Shown here: positions 24,599-36,824 of the stretch, in pieces
How the letters are laid out: the number at the start of each line of letters is the position of its first letter
Numbering within the stretch: the first letter of the stretch is position 1
Assembly: GCA_945910005.1 (NCBI GenBank)
Contig: OX246739.1
Span: forward strand, 2,200,001-2,264,000
Reading direction: 5' to 3'
Origin: Isoperla grammatica
Taxonomy: Eukaryota > Arthropoda > Insecta > Plecoptera > Perlodidae
DNA length: 64,000 nucleotides
The notes under the pieces: generated by a model
Database searches by the model: none
What the model was told of the DNA's origin: nothing
What the model saw: only the letters and a program-made list of their open reading frames with translations
Made by a program: the position numbers and the translations under genes

Positions 24599-24656
24599 AC
24601 ATGCATTCATTGAGAGCGGTGTGTTATGTACTAGTGTAAGCGATCCAACTTCCATC

Positions 24657-24731
24657 CTGTGGCGTGGCGTAGGCAGTAGCGACGCCGATAAGTGTTTTCG
24701 CGGTCCGGGGTTCGATACCCGCAACCGGCAG
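24657..24731 (+). pseudogene. tRNA-Thr-derived module, copy 5
   Basis: Same as copy 4 (GATAAGTG variant), consistent with these two neighbouring 1777-bp units sharing a recent origin. Confidence 0.66.
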
Positions 24732-25868
24732 TCTTTTTTTCTTCCATATTCAGACAAGAAAAGTTGAGAAGGGTTTACATGGAGGAAATTTTTTTTTAAA
24801 GTGATCGTAGCAAAAAAACGTGTGGCCCTAATTTGTTTCTGTATTTATTTTATTTTTTTTTTCGTTGATTATCTAGATATCCTGAAAACGAAAATATGGT
24901 GGGAGTCATACTATCAGAGATACAGGCGCCCAAAATTTCAAAAAACCTCACAGAAAGGCAGAATCGGAGAATTTTGAAATTTTTATTTTTTTTTATTTTT
25001 TTAAAAATACGAAACATATCGAGATAGCAATTAATAAGAAGAAATTGACAACCAAAAAATTCTATCTCAAACCGTTTACCCGTAAAAAAATAAAAACCTA
25101 AAAAAATTTACTATTTTGGTTACCTGAAGTTGGCGTCGCCTCACCACGACCTGTGCAAACCGACGCTACCGACGCTCATACTACGTCACCAATGGTTCTT
25201 ACTGACCTTAAGTTCGACGCTACGACTAACTAGGTACCACCGTTCATCTACAATCGGTACCGAAAGTGGAACTTGACAAGAAAATCTTTCAAATTTCGGC
25301 GACGTCTGACGTCGTTCACAACAAACATAGCAAGACGATGATTTTTTTCAAAGTAGAAAATTTCCAGATCTACCTCGGGAATTAATTGTCAGATCGCCCA
25401 AATAAACAATATAGCCGTAAAGAATATAATTCTAAAAAACAGAGTGTATTTGAGCACGTCTTTGACGACGCGTAGCGTCTCTTGTTAAAGGGTTAAGAAA
25501 ATAGTGATTACGGTTTCTCCATTGGACATTCTTACTCTATACATTGGACATGTTAATGTTTGCCTTGCATTAACGGTAAGCCAAGGAAACAAGTTTTAAT
25601 GTTGGCTGTTCAGTGTGATGTTCCCAACGTGGGTCCCAAAACTACGTTTTCTGTGGATGTGTATCAGGAGTTCAGACGGCTATAGGAGGTTATAGTGATG
25701 TTCCCAACGTCAAGTCTTGAAAGTCTCAAAACTGCGTTTTCTGTGGATGTGTATCAGGAGTTCAGACGGCTATAGGAGGTTATGATATAAGCTAACTGAA
25801 TACCCCGAACAACGCACAACATTGAGAGCAGTGTGTCTTGTACCTGTGTAAACGCTGGAAGTATCATC

Positions 25869-25942
25869 GTGTGCTGTAGCGTATGGGGTATGTCTCCGCT
25901 TAGCATGGTCGAGGTCTGGGGTTCGAGACCCGTTATACCCAC
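25869..25942 (+). pseudogene. tRNA-Ala-derived module, copy 6
   Basis: Same layout with intact A and B boxes, followed by tctttttt. Confidence 0.75.
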
Positions 25943-26323
25943 TCTTTTTTGTTCCACCATTTTCACGCATTTATATCTATGCATCAACGTGCATGGACAC
26001 GTTTTTTTTTTTATCAAACTTCTCATTGTTACCACAAACGATTAACTCTTTTGCGATCAACCAATCATTCAATACGATCTGATGATAAAAACTCCGAAAA
26101 TTTAAAAAAAACTTTGAAGCCCTTTTTTGACAATTTTCGGAGTTTTTATCTTCAGATCGTATTCTTGGATATTTTTTTAATCCAATGAGACCCTCTGTTT
26201 GTAAATTTATCTCTCTTAGGTGTAACAATTACAATAAGAATGAATCGAGATACATAAATGCATTCATTGAGAGCGGTGTGTTATATACTAGTGTAAGCGA
26301 CCCAACTTCCATCCTGTGGCGTG

Positions 26324-26398
26324 GCGTAGGCAGTAGCGACACCGACTAGTGTTTTCGCGGTCCGGGGTTCGATACCCGCAACCGGCAGTCTTTTTTTC
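26324..26398 (+). pseudogene. tRNA-Thr-derived module, copy 6
   Basis: GACTAGTG form with intact A and B boxes and a T7 run. Confidence 0.68.
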
Positions 26399-27520
26399 TT
26401 CCATATTCAGACAAGAAAAGTTGAGAAGGGTTTACATGGAGGAAATTTTTTTTTAAAGTGCTCGTAGCAAAAAAACGTGTGGCCCTAATTTGTTTCTGTA
26501 TTTTTTTTATTTTTTTTGCGTTGATTATCTAGATATCCTGAAAACGAAAATATGGTGGGAGTCATACTAACAGAGATACAGGCGCCCAAAATTTCAAAAA
26601 ACCTCACAGAAAGGCAGAATCGGAGAATTTTGAAATTTTTTTTTTTTTTTTTTTTTTTTAAATACGAAACCTATTGAGATAGCGATTAATAAGAAGGAAT
26701 TGACAACCAAAAAATTCTATCTCAAACCGTTTACCCGTTAAAAAATAAAAACCTCAAAAACTCTACTATTTTGGTTACCTGAAGTTGGCGTCGCCTCACC
26801 ACGACCTGTGCAAACCGACGCTACCGACGCTCATACTACGTCACCAATGGTTCTTACTGACCTTAAGTTCGACGCTACGACTAACTAGGTACCACCGTTC
26901 ATCCACAATCGGTACCGAAAGTGGAACTTGACAAGAAAATCTTTAAAATTTCGGCGACGTCTGACGTCGTTCACAACAAACATAGCAAGACGATGATTTT
27001 TTTCAAAGTACAAAATTTCCAGATCTACCTCGGGAATTAATTGTAAGATCGCCCAAATAAACAATATAGCCGTAAAGAATATAATTCTAAAAAACAGAGT
27101 GTATTAGAGCACGTCTTTGACGACGCGTAGCGTCTCTTGTTAAAGGGTTAAGAAAATAGTGATTACGGTTTCTCCATTGGACATTCTTACTCTATACATT
27201 GGACATGTTAATGTTTGCCTTGCATTAACGGTAAGCCTAGGAAACATGTTTTAATGTTGGCTGTTCAGTGTGATGTTCCCAACGTGGGTCCCAAAACTAC
27301 GTTTTCTGTGGATGTGTATCAGGAGTTCAGACGGCTATAGGAGGTTATAGTGATGTTCCCAACGTCAAGTCTTGAAAGTCTCAAAACTGCGTTTTCTGTG
27401 GATGTGTATCAGGAGTTCAGACGGCTATAGGAGGTTATGATATAAGCTAACTGAATACCCCGAACAACGCACATTGAGAGCAGTGTGTCTTGTACCTGTG
27501 TAAACGCTGGAAGTATCATC

Positions 27521-27594
27521 GTGTGCTGTAGCGTATGGGGTATGTCTCCGCTTAGCATGGTCGAGGTCTGGGGTTCGAGACCCGTTACACCCAC
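27521..27594 (+). pseudogene. tRNA-Ala-derived module, copy 7
   Basis: Last copy, in the truncated final unit. The boxes are intact and the array ends about 85 bp further on. Confidence 0.75.
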
Positions 27595-27680
27595 TCTTTT
27601 TGTTCCACCATTTTCACGAATTTATATCTATGCATCAACGTGCATGGACACGGTTTATTTTTTATCAAACGGCTCATTTT

Positions 27681-29214
27681 TTGAATTCAATGAGAGCATA
27701 TACACATATATATAATATATTTTTTATTTGTTTTGTTATGTATAAGTTTTTTCAACATAACGTTAGAAATGCTACAATGCATTGTTTTTAATTAAGGATA
27801 TGAACTGTGAAGTATTTGCAGGGATCACGATGAGACATTATAGACATATTTTACAGAGAAAAATAATTATATACATTCTATCAACATCATTTCAGTCCAG
27901 TCTGTACAAACGTACAAGTAAAATAAAAAATAGCAAGTGCCTTATGGATTGAGGAGAAATGGAAATTTGCTCCAGCCTGAGGTTCCCCAATCTTGTTTCG
28001 CTGTCACGATGGGCCGATACGGTAGGCTACTGGAAGGGTGGCCTACGAGGCTTCAGCCATTCACCTTTCAATTAAAGGAACATTTCTTGCAGACAAGCCT
28101 CCGTTTACAGTTATTTTATAGACATTAGTCGCTCATCGCATAAAACGTAACGTACAGAAGAGATTCTAAGTAAAAATCTTTTTTCGTGATCGTAGGATTT
28201 TTTAAAAACATTCATACCACAAAAACGAAGGCAATGTTTGATTGATTAACTGATTTGTTGTTTTACAATTGTTTGTAAAAACATTGCAAAAAGTTGTAGC
28301 GAATCGTACACATTTATCTCTCCTTCCTATAAATTTGTTTGTGTAAGATGACAATCATTTTTTTGAGCTGTGCACATTTTTACTATCTTACTGTTACACA
28401 ATATTACGGTTGAGCAGTGGGACCTATAGTGAGCTATATACAATAAATACATGATTTTGAAATACTATACAAGTGGTATTGATCACCAATGCCGATACCA
28501 TCATGCACTATCATGCCAGTGCTAATCACTGCAATCACGTGATCAAACTGGCCCAGGCTATTGCCACTAGTCGTCACTTTGTTTTGAAACATATTTACCC
28601 CGTGCCGTGTATCGTGTACAATGTACATAGTGCTGTACATAGTGGACACAGTGTTTAGTAAACAAACGCCTTCGTTGTTCTTACAATCGACCCAAGATTG
28701 GAGACCGGTTCAGCTACAGCAAATTGTTTTGAAATCAACAATACCTACTTCTCTTCGATATTTTCCTATGGATAAAATACTTTGCTGGCAGAAATAACCA
28801 GCAATCTCACTACCATGTTGGTTCATACCGGGAGATAGTTATAATAATCAAAACATACGAATTATTAAAATATTAAAGATAAAGATATATGTATTATTAT
28901 AGAATTAGATTTACTGGAAAAGTTATGTATCGAAATTTGATTGAATTATACATTAATACAATGGTGTTTTCATCTTATGCGTTTACATTTAACCTATCCA
29001 AGACTATATTTCATGCATAAAATAGACACTTGAACATTGATCACAATGGCGACATCAAAACCCTTGTCCGTCTTGATGAGCACTGATAAGATCTTAGGGG
29101 TGTCCATTATCACCGCGTAAAACTCTTGAGGTCTCTCAGATCATCAAACAGCGAGCTCTGCCTTCTCCTCGGCCTTTCACACTCGACAAACAGTCTCGGT
29201 ATTTCAAGCAGCTG
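27681..29214. other. Intergenic DNA, no gene seen
   Basis: AT-rich, with a short ORF at 28473-28658 lacking any recognised motif. The right part should contain the 3' UTR of the - strand ankyrin gene; no polyadenylation signal was identified with confidence. Confidence 0.6.
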
Positions 29215-29765
29215 TCATTTCTTCTTGAGGATAATCTGTCTGGAGTTGGGGCTCTTATTGGTCGGGGGTCGCTTCTCCCTCGTCGCCTCCATGGACCCCG
29301 CGGTCCCCGGCGCGTCTGGGGTCCCCAGGATGGGGGCTGCGGGCGTGACCTGCACCTTGGGCACCGCGAGGGGTCGGATCATGGACCGCACGTTGGAGTG
29401 AGCGTTGGAGGTCGGCAGGACGGGCGAGCTGGCGCACAGAGCGGCCGACGTCAGCTGAGACACCAGGGAGAACCGCGGCTTCGAGTTGCCCGACTCGCTA
29501 GAACTATTAGTCCGGAACGCGCGTTTTATTTTCGACTTGAACCCGGTCGACTGCTGCGGTTGAGCACTCGGTAGTTTGCCGCTCGCGAGGAGTTTGGCGC
29601 CCAGCTCGGGCTCGCTGCCCCACCGCCCGTTGGAGGTGGTTCGGTCGAGCAGGCGGTGGCGGGAGAACTTCTCGATGACTTCTGCGCAGACGTAGCGGCC
29701 GCAGTATCTCGCCCACTGTTCTGCGCGCAGACCTCGCCCGCAGTCGCGCAGCGAGGGGGACGCAC
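29215..29765 (-). CDS. ANKRD33-like terminal exon
   Basis: Acceptor gttgtgcgcag just right of 29765. It finishes the last ankyrin repeat (ASPSLRDCGRGLRAEQWARY) and continues into a low-complexity tail (SGKLPSAQPQQS, SSSESGNSKPRFSLVSQLTS). GC content is high compared with the surroundings, as expected of a real coding exon. Confidence 0.88.
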
Positions 29766-32700
29766 CTGCGCACAACAGACTTACAGCAGAGGTTCAGAGG
29801 TTGTCCCTCTATATATGTCTAGAGACTAGACTCTAGACTCAACAAAGCAAAGTTTACTTAGATCTTGGGGAAATAGAAGACGCAGAAGGTAAAGTGGATG
29901 AGCTCGAAGTTGTTTTGACAAACCGTGGCATATAAGGTAAATCACTAGTCTTTGTAAACTATCTATCAAAGTGATCAGAGAAGACAAGGAAGCTATACTC
30001 AGTACTCATCCCTCAAGTCTCTTTGGGGTTTCAAGATATTTCCTCATACAGTGGTAACTGGTTAGTCCCACTCTAACGCCAGATCTTACCAAAAGGTAAC
30101 AACCGTAAGAGATGTGGAGGGATTCTATTTGCTTGCTGGTGTGGGTGATGAGGCTTGTGCCCTCCACTGAGCGGAATGTGTGAAAGAATGACTCGAATCT
30201 GTTGAAACAGCGTGCATGAAATGACGCCACCTACCGGCAAAGAGCAGAAGCTTGGCACACTTGGTCCGCCCCTGAAGGGCCGCCTTCATGAGTGGAGTGA
30301 AGCCCAGAGCGTTCCTCGCATCCACTTCGACCGCTGAGCACCGGCTCAGGATCAGGTTGAGCGCCTCCACTTGACCTGCAACAGACAGCGCCGCCGGTGA
30401 GAGACTTGGGAACCATAAGGGGGTGGTTTTAGGCGGGCTCGAAGCTCGCTAAACCGATTCGAAACAATTTTGTTTAACGAAAAATGTTGTTGGTAAAGAA
30501 AACAAATTAAATTGAATAGAAAAATATGGTAGAAAATAAAAACAAAATGATATGTGGTTAAAGGAACCAATTATTTTAGACTTTTTTTACGATCTCAGCT
30601 CAAATAAACTTATAGGAGGGGGGGGGGGCAGATGCACAGTGGAGTAAAGTATACGATTTGTTTATGATTGCTATATAGAGGTAGAGCAATATGAGCAATA
30701 TGAGCAATCCCGCATGGACCTCGTATAACCCTCGTCCCTGGTCATATAACCCACATTGTGTTCTGACAATTTGCCTACGAAGAGTCACCCTTTAAATCAC
30801 TAAATAATTAATACTGCATTGATTTAAGAAATGTCCAGATAAACTAAAATAGACGGAATCGTGACCCAGAAGGCTATGCAACGTGAGACGGAACAACACG
30901 GAATATAAGGTATCAACGCAACTCGTCAGTGAAGGCACTGAAGAAGAAACCCAATGCCTCAATCAACTAATGACAATGAGCTATCTTTATTGACATCAGA
31001 TGAAGAAGGAAACACAGACAGTATTTGGGGTAAGTGTCCCCATGTGTTATGCGACTCGCGACTCGCATGGCTCATTGCGTGATACAAATACGCATGGTTG
31101 GCCGTTTCCGAATGCAGGCAAATGACATATAACGTATAAATAAGGGATTGAACAAGGGGGCGTGGCAGGTGGCTTCCTACTCATGCTGTACTTGTTAATA
31201 ATTTAGTACCCTACGTTACGTTGTGAACAGTATTGTATTGTCCCATAAACGCTGTACTACGCAACTTGTCAGTTCCCTGTGTGCCATGTGCCATGTGCCA
31301 TGTCCATTGTGCATGGTTCAGACGGTTCCTTCTCTCGGTGCGTACTTCACTGGGGCAGACACTCATGCAATGAGGGTTATCATGACGACTACTGTAATGT
31401 CCATAACGCAACTCTATTTTCATAATGAATGCCACTTCCTCTACTCCGTTACTTCATTGGACACGGGAGGAGGAAGATATGAATATAACTAACCTCTGGA
31501 ACCACGTGTTAATAATTATATTTTTGATATCATTCTCGATAATGATAGTTCGATACTATTAAAAAAAGTCTCAAGGCAGTGAACTTACGCCAACGATTTC
31601 ACAAAACGAGCCAGTATTTCAATACTAGGCTGGGCTGTGACACATTGTACCTGTGTAGAATGAAAAATATGCCTTATTCTTTATAAAACAAACACCCTCT
31701 ATCGATTAGCACATGTATCATTCATTTCCAATTTTCATCATTTTTGAAGGCTATAGTCTTTAGCCTATAAATTTACGAGGCTCAAATCATGATTTTGAAA
31801 TACGCCATTTTCGAGGTATTTTCTGATCAGGATAGAGTCACGTGATCATAACTAATACAAATATACAATTTTATTGAACATGCGTACACCCAAACGCCTA
31901 CAATCAATGTTGATGGAATGCCAGTGCCTGGTTTAAACCGCTCGTTCTGCCCCAATAACAACATTAGAATGAAAAAATGCTATTATTCTTTAATAAACAA
32001 ACAACCTCTGTCGATTAGCACATGTATCATTTATTTCAAAATTTCATGATTTTTGAAGTTATAGTCTTTATAAATTTACGAGGCTCAAAATCATGATTTT
32101 GAAATACGCCATTTTCGAGGTATTTTCTGATTGGGATGGAGTCACGTGATCATAACCTATACAAATATACCATTTTATTGATGAAATGCCAGTGTCTCGT
32201 TAAAGCCGTTCGTACTGCCCCAATAACCACATTAGAACGAAAAAATGCTATTATTCTTTAATAAACAAACACCCTCTATCGATTTGCACATGTATCATTC
32301 ATTTCAAATTTTCATCATTTTTGAAGGCTATAGTCTTTATAAATTTACTAGGCGCAAAATCATGATTTTGAAATACGCCATTTTTGAGGTATTTTCTGGT
32401 TGAGATGGAGTCACGTGATCATAACTAGTACAAATATACTATTTTCTTGAACATGCGTACACCAAAACGCCTATAAATCAATGTTGATGAAATGCCAGTG
32501 TCTGCTATAAACTGCTCTTACTTCCCCAAAAACCGCAAACTAACGAAAAAATTGTATTATTCTTTAACAAACAAACACCCTCTATCGATTAGCACATGTA
32601 TCATTCATTTCAAATTTTCATCATTTTTGAAGGCTATCTTAAGGCGTCTTTATAAATTTACGAGGCGCAAAATCATGATTTTGAAATACGCAATTTTCGA

Positions 32701-35700
32701 GGTATTTTCTGGTTGAGATGGAGTCACGTGATCATAACTAGTACAAATATACTATTTTATTGAACATGCATACACCCAAACGCCTACAAATCAATGTTGA
32801 TGAAATGCCAGTGTCTGCTATAAACTGCTCTTACTTCCCCAAAAACCGCAAACTAACGAAAAGATTTTATTATTCTTTAATAAACAAACACCCTCTATCG
32901 ATTTGCACGTGTATCATTCATTTCAAATTTTCATCATTTTTGAAGGCTATAGTCTTTATAAATTTACGTGGCGCAAAATCATGATTTTGAAATACGCCAT
33001 TTTTGAGGTATTTTCTGGTTGGGATGGAGTCGCGTGATCATAACTAATACAAATATACCATCTTATTGAACATGCGTACACCCAAACGCCTACAAATCAA
33101 TGTTGATGGAATGCCAGTGCCTGCTTTTAAACCGCTCGTACTGCCCCAATAACCACATTAGAATGAAAAAAATGTCTTATTCTTTATGAAACAAACACCC
33201 TCTATCGATTAGCACATGTATCATTTATTTTAAATTTTCATGATTTTTGAAGTCTATAGTCTTTATGAATTTACGAGGCTCAAAATCATGATTTTGAAAT
33301 ACGCCATTTTCTTGGTATTTTCTGATTGGGATGGAGTCACGTGATCATGACTAATACAAATATACCATTTAATTGAACATGCATACACTCAAACGCTTAC
33401 AAATCAATGTTGATGAAATGCTAGTGCCTGGTTTAAGCCGCTCGTACTGCCCCAATAACCACATTCGAATGAAAAAATGCTATTATTCTTTAATAAACAA
33501 ACACCCTCTATCGATTAACACATGTATCATTCATTTCAAATTTTCATCATTTTTGAAGGCTATAGTCTTTATAAATTTACTAGGCGCAAAATCATGATTT
33601 TGAAATACGCCATTTTCGAGGTATTTTCTGATCGGGATAGTCACGTGATCATAACCTATACAAATATACCATTTTATTGAACATGCGTACACCCAAACGC
33701 CTACAAATCAATTTTGATGAAATGCCAGTGCCTGGTTTAAGCCGCTCGTACTGCCCCAAATGATCGAAGTAACTTACTACATAATCCAAGTAGCCCATAC
33801 GACTAAACGTCTACCAAGTGAGGTAGATCAATGATAGCTTGCGATACGGTTTCACTCAATCACCGACAATACTGACAGAAAGATTCACGCAGTTCTCTTA
33901 AGTCACAAGTCAAGTGGCAACATACTTGGATCAACATAATCTAGCTCGATATATACTCATGGCTTTACAGGTCATGTGGTGGTGCAAATCTTGTATTTAT
34001 AAGGGAAGACCTTAATGCTACTCCTATACTGATGATAACAGTTGTCACGAAGCCCGACCTAGCATTGAGGCGCCTTTGAGCTCAATGGACGTAAGGGGAG
34101 AAGGCGGGGGGAGGGGGGGGGGCCTTCTTAAATCGGTTTTCGATGTTTTCACATCTACTCACGGAAATCGTTGCTATGACCTATAAATAAATACCTGTAC
34201 AAAGAATAACCATCTTAGCAAACCATGTTCGTAACATTATGCCAGTATTTCGCGGTATTATTTGTTCTGTCATTATTTTGTTTATGGGCGATGTCTGAAA
34301 AAATTTGAATCACTACCAACGTGTTGTTGTTTCGTGTGTGTTTTGTTGTTCGAACATGTCTATTCTAATAGAGATCAAAACACCAAATAAAGAATACACA
34401 AAATGTGTCTTCGGACTACAAATGTTTTACTTCGTGGTAGGGTTTATATTAGGTCATTTATTAAAAAAACTAAACGTATGTAAAAAAAAAAAAAAAACAT
34501 GTCCACTGTTACCGTCATAGATATGGTTCATACTCATGGCTCATACTCATGGCTCATACTCATGGCTCATACTCATGGTTCATACTCAACACAAGTGATC
34601 CCGCTTGCGTCCAACCCTGGCTGCCTGGGCAGAAGCTAAATCTCAACCAATCAGGTGGTGTTTCTATATATCTTCATCACTGTGTAATAAATAAATCACA
34701 TTGCATTATGTCTGTGCTGACGATGATGACCACTGAAAGAACTACTCTCATACAAAGTCAATGCGGCTAATTAATAAACGAGCCCGAGCAGTTTCCGGCC
34801 TGAGACTCCGGGGTGGGACGATCTGGGTCAGTCTAGTGACAAGTGGCAGCCTCGCTCACTGGCGGGGACAGTGACAGCCTGTCATAGTGACAGCCGCAGT
34901 CATAGTGACAGTCGCAGTCATAGAGACAGCCACAGTCATAGTGACAGCCACAGTCATAGTGACAGTCGCAGTCATAGTGACAGCCTGTCATAGTGACAGC
35001 CGCAGTCATAGTGACAGTCGCAGTCATAGAGACAGCCACAGTCATAGTGACAGCCACAGTCATAGTGACAGTCGCAGTCATAGTGACAGTCGCAGTCATA
35101 GAGACAGCCACAGTCATAGTGACAGCCACAGTCATAGTGACAGTCGCAGTCATAGTGACAGCCTGTCATAGTGACAGCCGCAGTCATAGTGACAGTCGCA
35201 GTCATAGAGACAGCCACAGTCATAGTGACAGCCACAGTCATAGTTACAGTCGCAGTCATAGTGACAGTCGCAGTCATAGTGACAGCCGCAGTCATAGTGA
35301 CAGCCACAGTCATAATGACAGCCACAGTCATAGTGACAGCCGCAGTCATAGTGACAGTCGCAGTCATAGTGACAGCCACAGTCATAGTGACAGTCGCAGT
35401 CATAGTGACAGCCACAGTCATAGTGACAGTCGCAGTCATAGTGACAGTCGCAGTCATAGAGACAGCCACAGTCATAGTGACAGCCACAGTCATAGTGACA
35501 GTCGCAGTCATAGTGACAGTCGCAGTCATAGTGACAGCCACAGTCATAATGACAGCCACAGTCATAGTGACAGCCACAGCCAGTGACAAGTGTCGCCCCC
35601 GCTCATTGGCAGTGACAGTGACAGCCACAGTCATAGTGACAGCCACACCTGGACACGTGTTAGTACGTCTATGACGTACAGCTGTGTTTTATATCCAAGC

Positions 35701-36824
35701 AACGAACGCAGGGCGGGAACATGCGTATTGCGTATGTTTAGTTGTTTACATACTTTGTTTACGGAAAGTACAAAGCGATATTAGTCGTGTCCAGTCTTCA
35801 TACAACGGCCATTATGGCTGCCGAAGATGAAACAAACGTGTCCATGGAGTGGACATCTCAACAAGAAAGTGTTACTTCACTATTTGAGTACAGAAATGTA
35901 CATAACATGACACTATTTCGATCCTCTCTTTCTATCAGATGACTCGCATTTTTGCTACATGTTAATTATTATAAATGATTATTAGTTAAATTAATATTTG
36001 CACTGACATTTTTTAGATAAACTTGCAAAGAATGGAATTTTGTATACTGGTCATTTACCAATAGCTTTGCTGATTAAAAATGAAGTTACTTTAGATTTAT
36101 TTCTAGAAATAATAAAAAATTACAGTGATATACATTATTGTAAGCCGGCATACCCGCCACAAGGCGTGAAGCAAAGGAAGGCCCGGGTAGCCCGCTCGGC
36201 GATACCAATCTCTATCACTGGCAGCTTTATAAATTAAATTCGAATACGATGTTTTATTTCTAACAATTTAGTAGTTCGTGCCCTATGGTAACTTAACCAA
36301 CGGGTTCGGTGGCTAAAACTATACTCGGACACGCTTATCTGCAATGCAAACTATCGCCGTGTTTCTAGAACCTTTCCTGCTACACACAATGTAGGCGTAG
36401 GAACTAGGAACTCTCCTTCAAGTGTTGAGTGGGAGGGGGGCAGGGGCAAATTATCTCTACTTAATATTTACTCATATGAGCACCCTATATAAATATGAGA
36501 TCTGGAATTGTCTTCAGCACCAAATACAAACCAAATCATGTCACTTATGAGTAAACTTCTATTCCTCAAGAGGGGGGGGGGGGGGGCGAGATGCTACGCC
36601 AGCCCCCAATACTTCAGCGCAGAGAGGGTAAGCTACCACTGTGACCCCACACTTCTACTACTGTCAAGGTCAAGGTTAGAGTGAGGTCACTGACCTGCCT
36701 GCGCGGCAAAGTGCAGCGGAGTGTTGCCCTCATTGTCTGGCTGGTTGATGTCCAGGCCCGGGGTCTGAACCAGAGCCTCCAGGATGGGCAGAGAACCAGT
36801 GGACACGACATAACTCACGGCCGT
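29215..36824 (-). CDS. ANKRD33/ANKRD33B-like ankyrin-repeat protein, three 3' exons
   Basis: Exons on the - strand: 36695-36824, 30235-30375, 29215-29765 (stop TGA at 29215-29217). Splice sites are GT-AG and both junctions share a split Gly codon (G|GT). The joined protein reads ...NQPDNEGNTPLHFAAQAG, then QVEALNLILSRC, DARNALGFTPLMKAALQGRT, AGASPSLRDCGRGLRAEQWA and a long basic, Ser/Pro-rich tail with VRSMIRPLAVPKVQVTP, ending LKKK. The order GNTPL..AAQAG / RNALGFTPLMKAA.QGRT / RG..EQWA.Y.GR is characteristic of the vertebrate ANKRD33 and ANKRD33B (photoreceptor ankyrin) family. Ankyrin repeats bind proteins; vertebrate ANKRD33 acts in photoreceptors as a transcriptional co-repressor, and the role here is unknown. 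The first exon(s) are missing and were not found between 36825 and 64000. Confidence 0.88.
29766..30234 (-). other. ANKRD33-like intron, no feature seen
   Basis: 469-bp GT-AG intron between the last two exons. Confidence 0.8.
30235..30375 (-). CDS. ANKRD33-like middle exon: ankyrin repeat
   Basis: 141 bp, acceptor ctgtctgttgcag, donor GCCG|GTAGGT. It codes for QVEALNLILSRCSAVEVDAR and NALGFTPLMKAALQGRT, the strongest family signature. Confidence 0.92.
31620..33765. repeat. 306-bp tandem repeat, about seven copies
   Basis: The marker atgccagtg recurs at 31918, 32186, 32492, 32805, 33111, 33418 (atgctagtg) and 33722, giving spacings of 268, 306, 313, 306, 307 and 304. Each unit has gagtcacgtgatcata, acatgcgtacacccaaacg, aaacaaacaccctctatcga and atcatgattttgaaatacgc. 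The 268-bp spacing lacks the acatgcgtacac... segment. ORFs of about 74 residues recur from the repeat and carry no family motif. Confidence 0.92.
34523..34590. repeat. 13-bp tandem repeat (ggctcatactcat)n
   Basis: About five units of ggctcatactcat, some reading ggttcatactcat. Confidence 0.85.
34836..35626. repeat. 18-bp minisatellite with duplicated flanks
   Basis: About 40 copies of an 18-bp unit (cagtcatagtgacagcca and variants with gtcg, ccgc or agag) fill 34870-35580. The edges are two related 44-bp copies, gtgacaagtggcagcctcgc... at 34836 and gtgacaagtgtcgcccccgc... at 35583. Because 18 is a multiple of 3, several frames on both strands stay open (for example SHSDSR and VTVAVI repeats). 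It lies in the intron of the - strand ankyrin gene, so coding is unlikely. Confidence 0.93.
35814..35942 (+). pseudogene. Possible fragment of a SANT/MADF-like transposon protein
   Basis: A 42-codon ORF from ATG (MAAEDETNVSMEWTSQQESV then TSLFEYRNVHNMTLF). A start of this kind (MEW...E...L..YR) recalls Myb/SANT-like DNA-binding domains of transposon-derived genes, but too little is left to be sure. It stops at TGA without a clear donor. Confidence 0.2.
36016..36140 (+). other. Exon-like open segment of unknown identity
   Basis: Bounded by cattttttag and GTAAGC and open across (NGILYTGHLPIALLIKNEVT and LDLFLEIIKNYSDI). It lies about 75 bp after the previous fragment and could belong to the same decayed gene. 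No family recognised. Confidence 0.2.
36695..36824 (-). CDS. ANKRD33-like upstream exon: ankyrin repeat
   Basis: 130 bp, acceptor ccttgtttccag, donor GCAG|GTCAGT. It codes for TAVSYVVSTGSLPILEALVQ and TPGLDINQPDNEGNTPLHFA, then AQA. The phase (0 in, 1 out) fits the next exon exactly. Confidence 0.9.

Larger units (their letters stand above)
16690..27680. repeat. Tandem array of 1.65-1.78 kb units with two tRNA-derived modules each
   Basis: Corresponding points recur at 17237, 18890, 20545, 22200, 23977, 25754 and 27409, giving periods of 1653, 1655, 1655, 1777, 1777 and 1655 bp. Each unit holds in order: a leader (cattgagagc...), a tRNA-Ala-like module with a T run, an 84-nt hairpin, a second leader, a tRNA-Thr-like module with a T run, poly-A/T tracts, and a segment rich in cgacgctac ending at gttaaagggttaag. 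The first copy is the most diverged and lacks an internal 80-bp duplication present in the others. The last copy breaks off inside a unit near 27680. ORFs on the - strand such as MVTMSRLIKKK... only reflect this repeat. Confidence 0.93.
30376..36694 (-). other. ANKRD33-like 6.3-kb intron holding several repeat arrays
   Basis: Contains the 306-bp array, a 13-bp repeat, the 18-bp minisatellite, and poly-G runs at 30617-30628, 34107-34120 and 36572-36586. The rest shows no gene except weak coding-like fragments at 35814-36140. Confidence 0.75.

Noticed and set aside
17352..27594. Array of functional tRNA genes
   Set aside because: A and B boxes are present but the acceptor, D and anticodon stems do not pair well enough, so they are tRNA-derived sequences.
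34972..35646. Long ORFs of VTVAVI or SHSDSR repeats
   Set aside because: They follow from an 18-bp unit free of stops in several frames on both strands, inside an intron.
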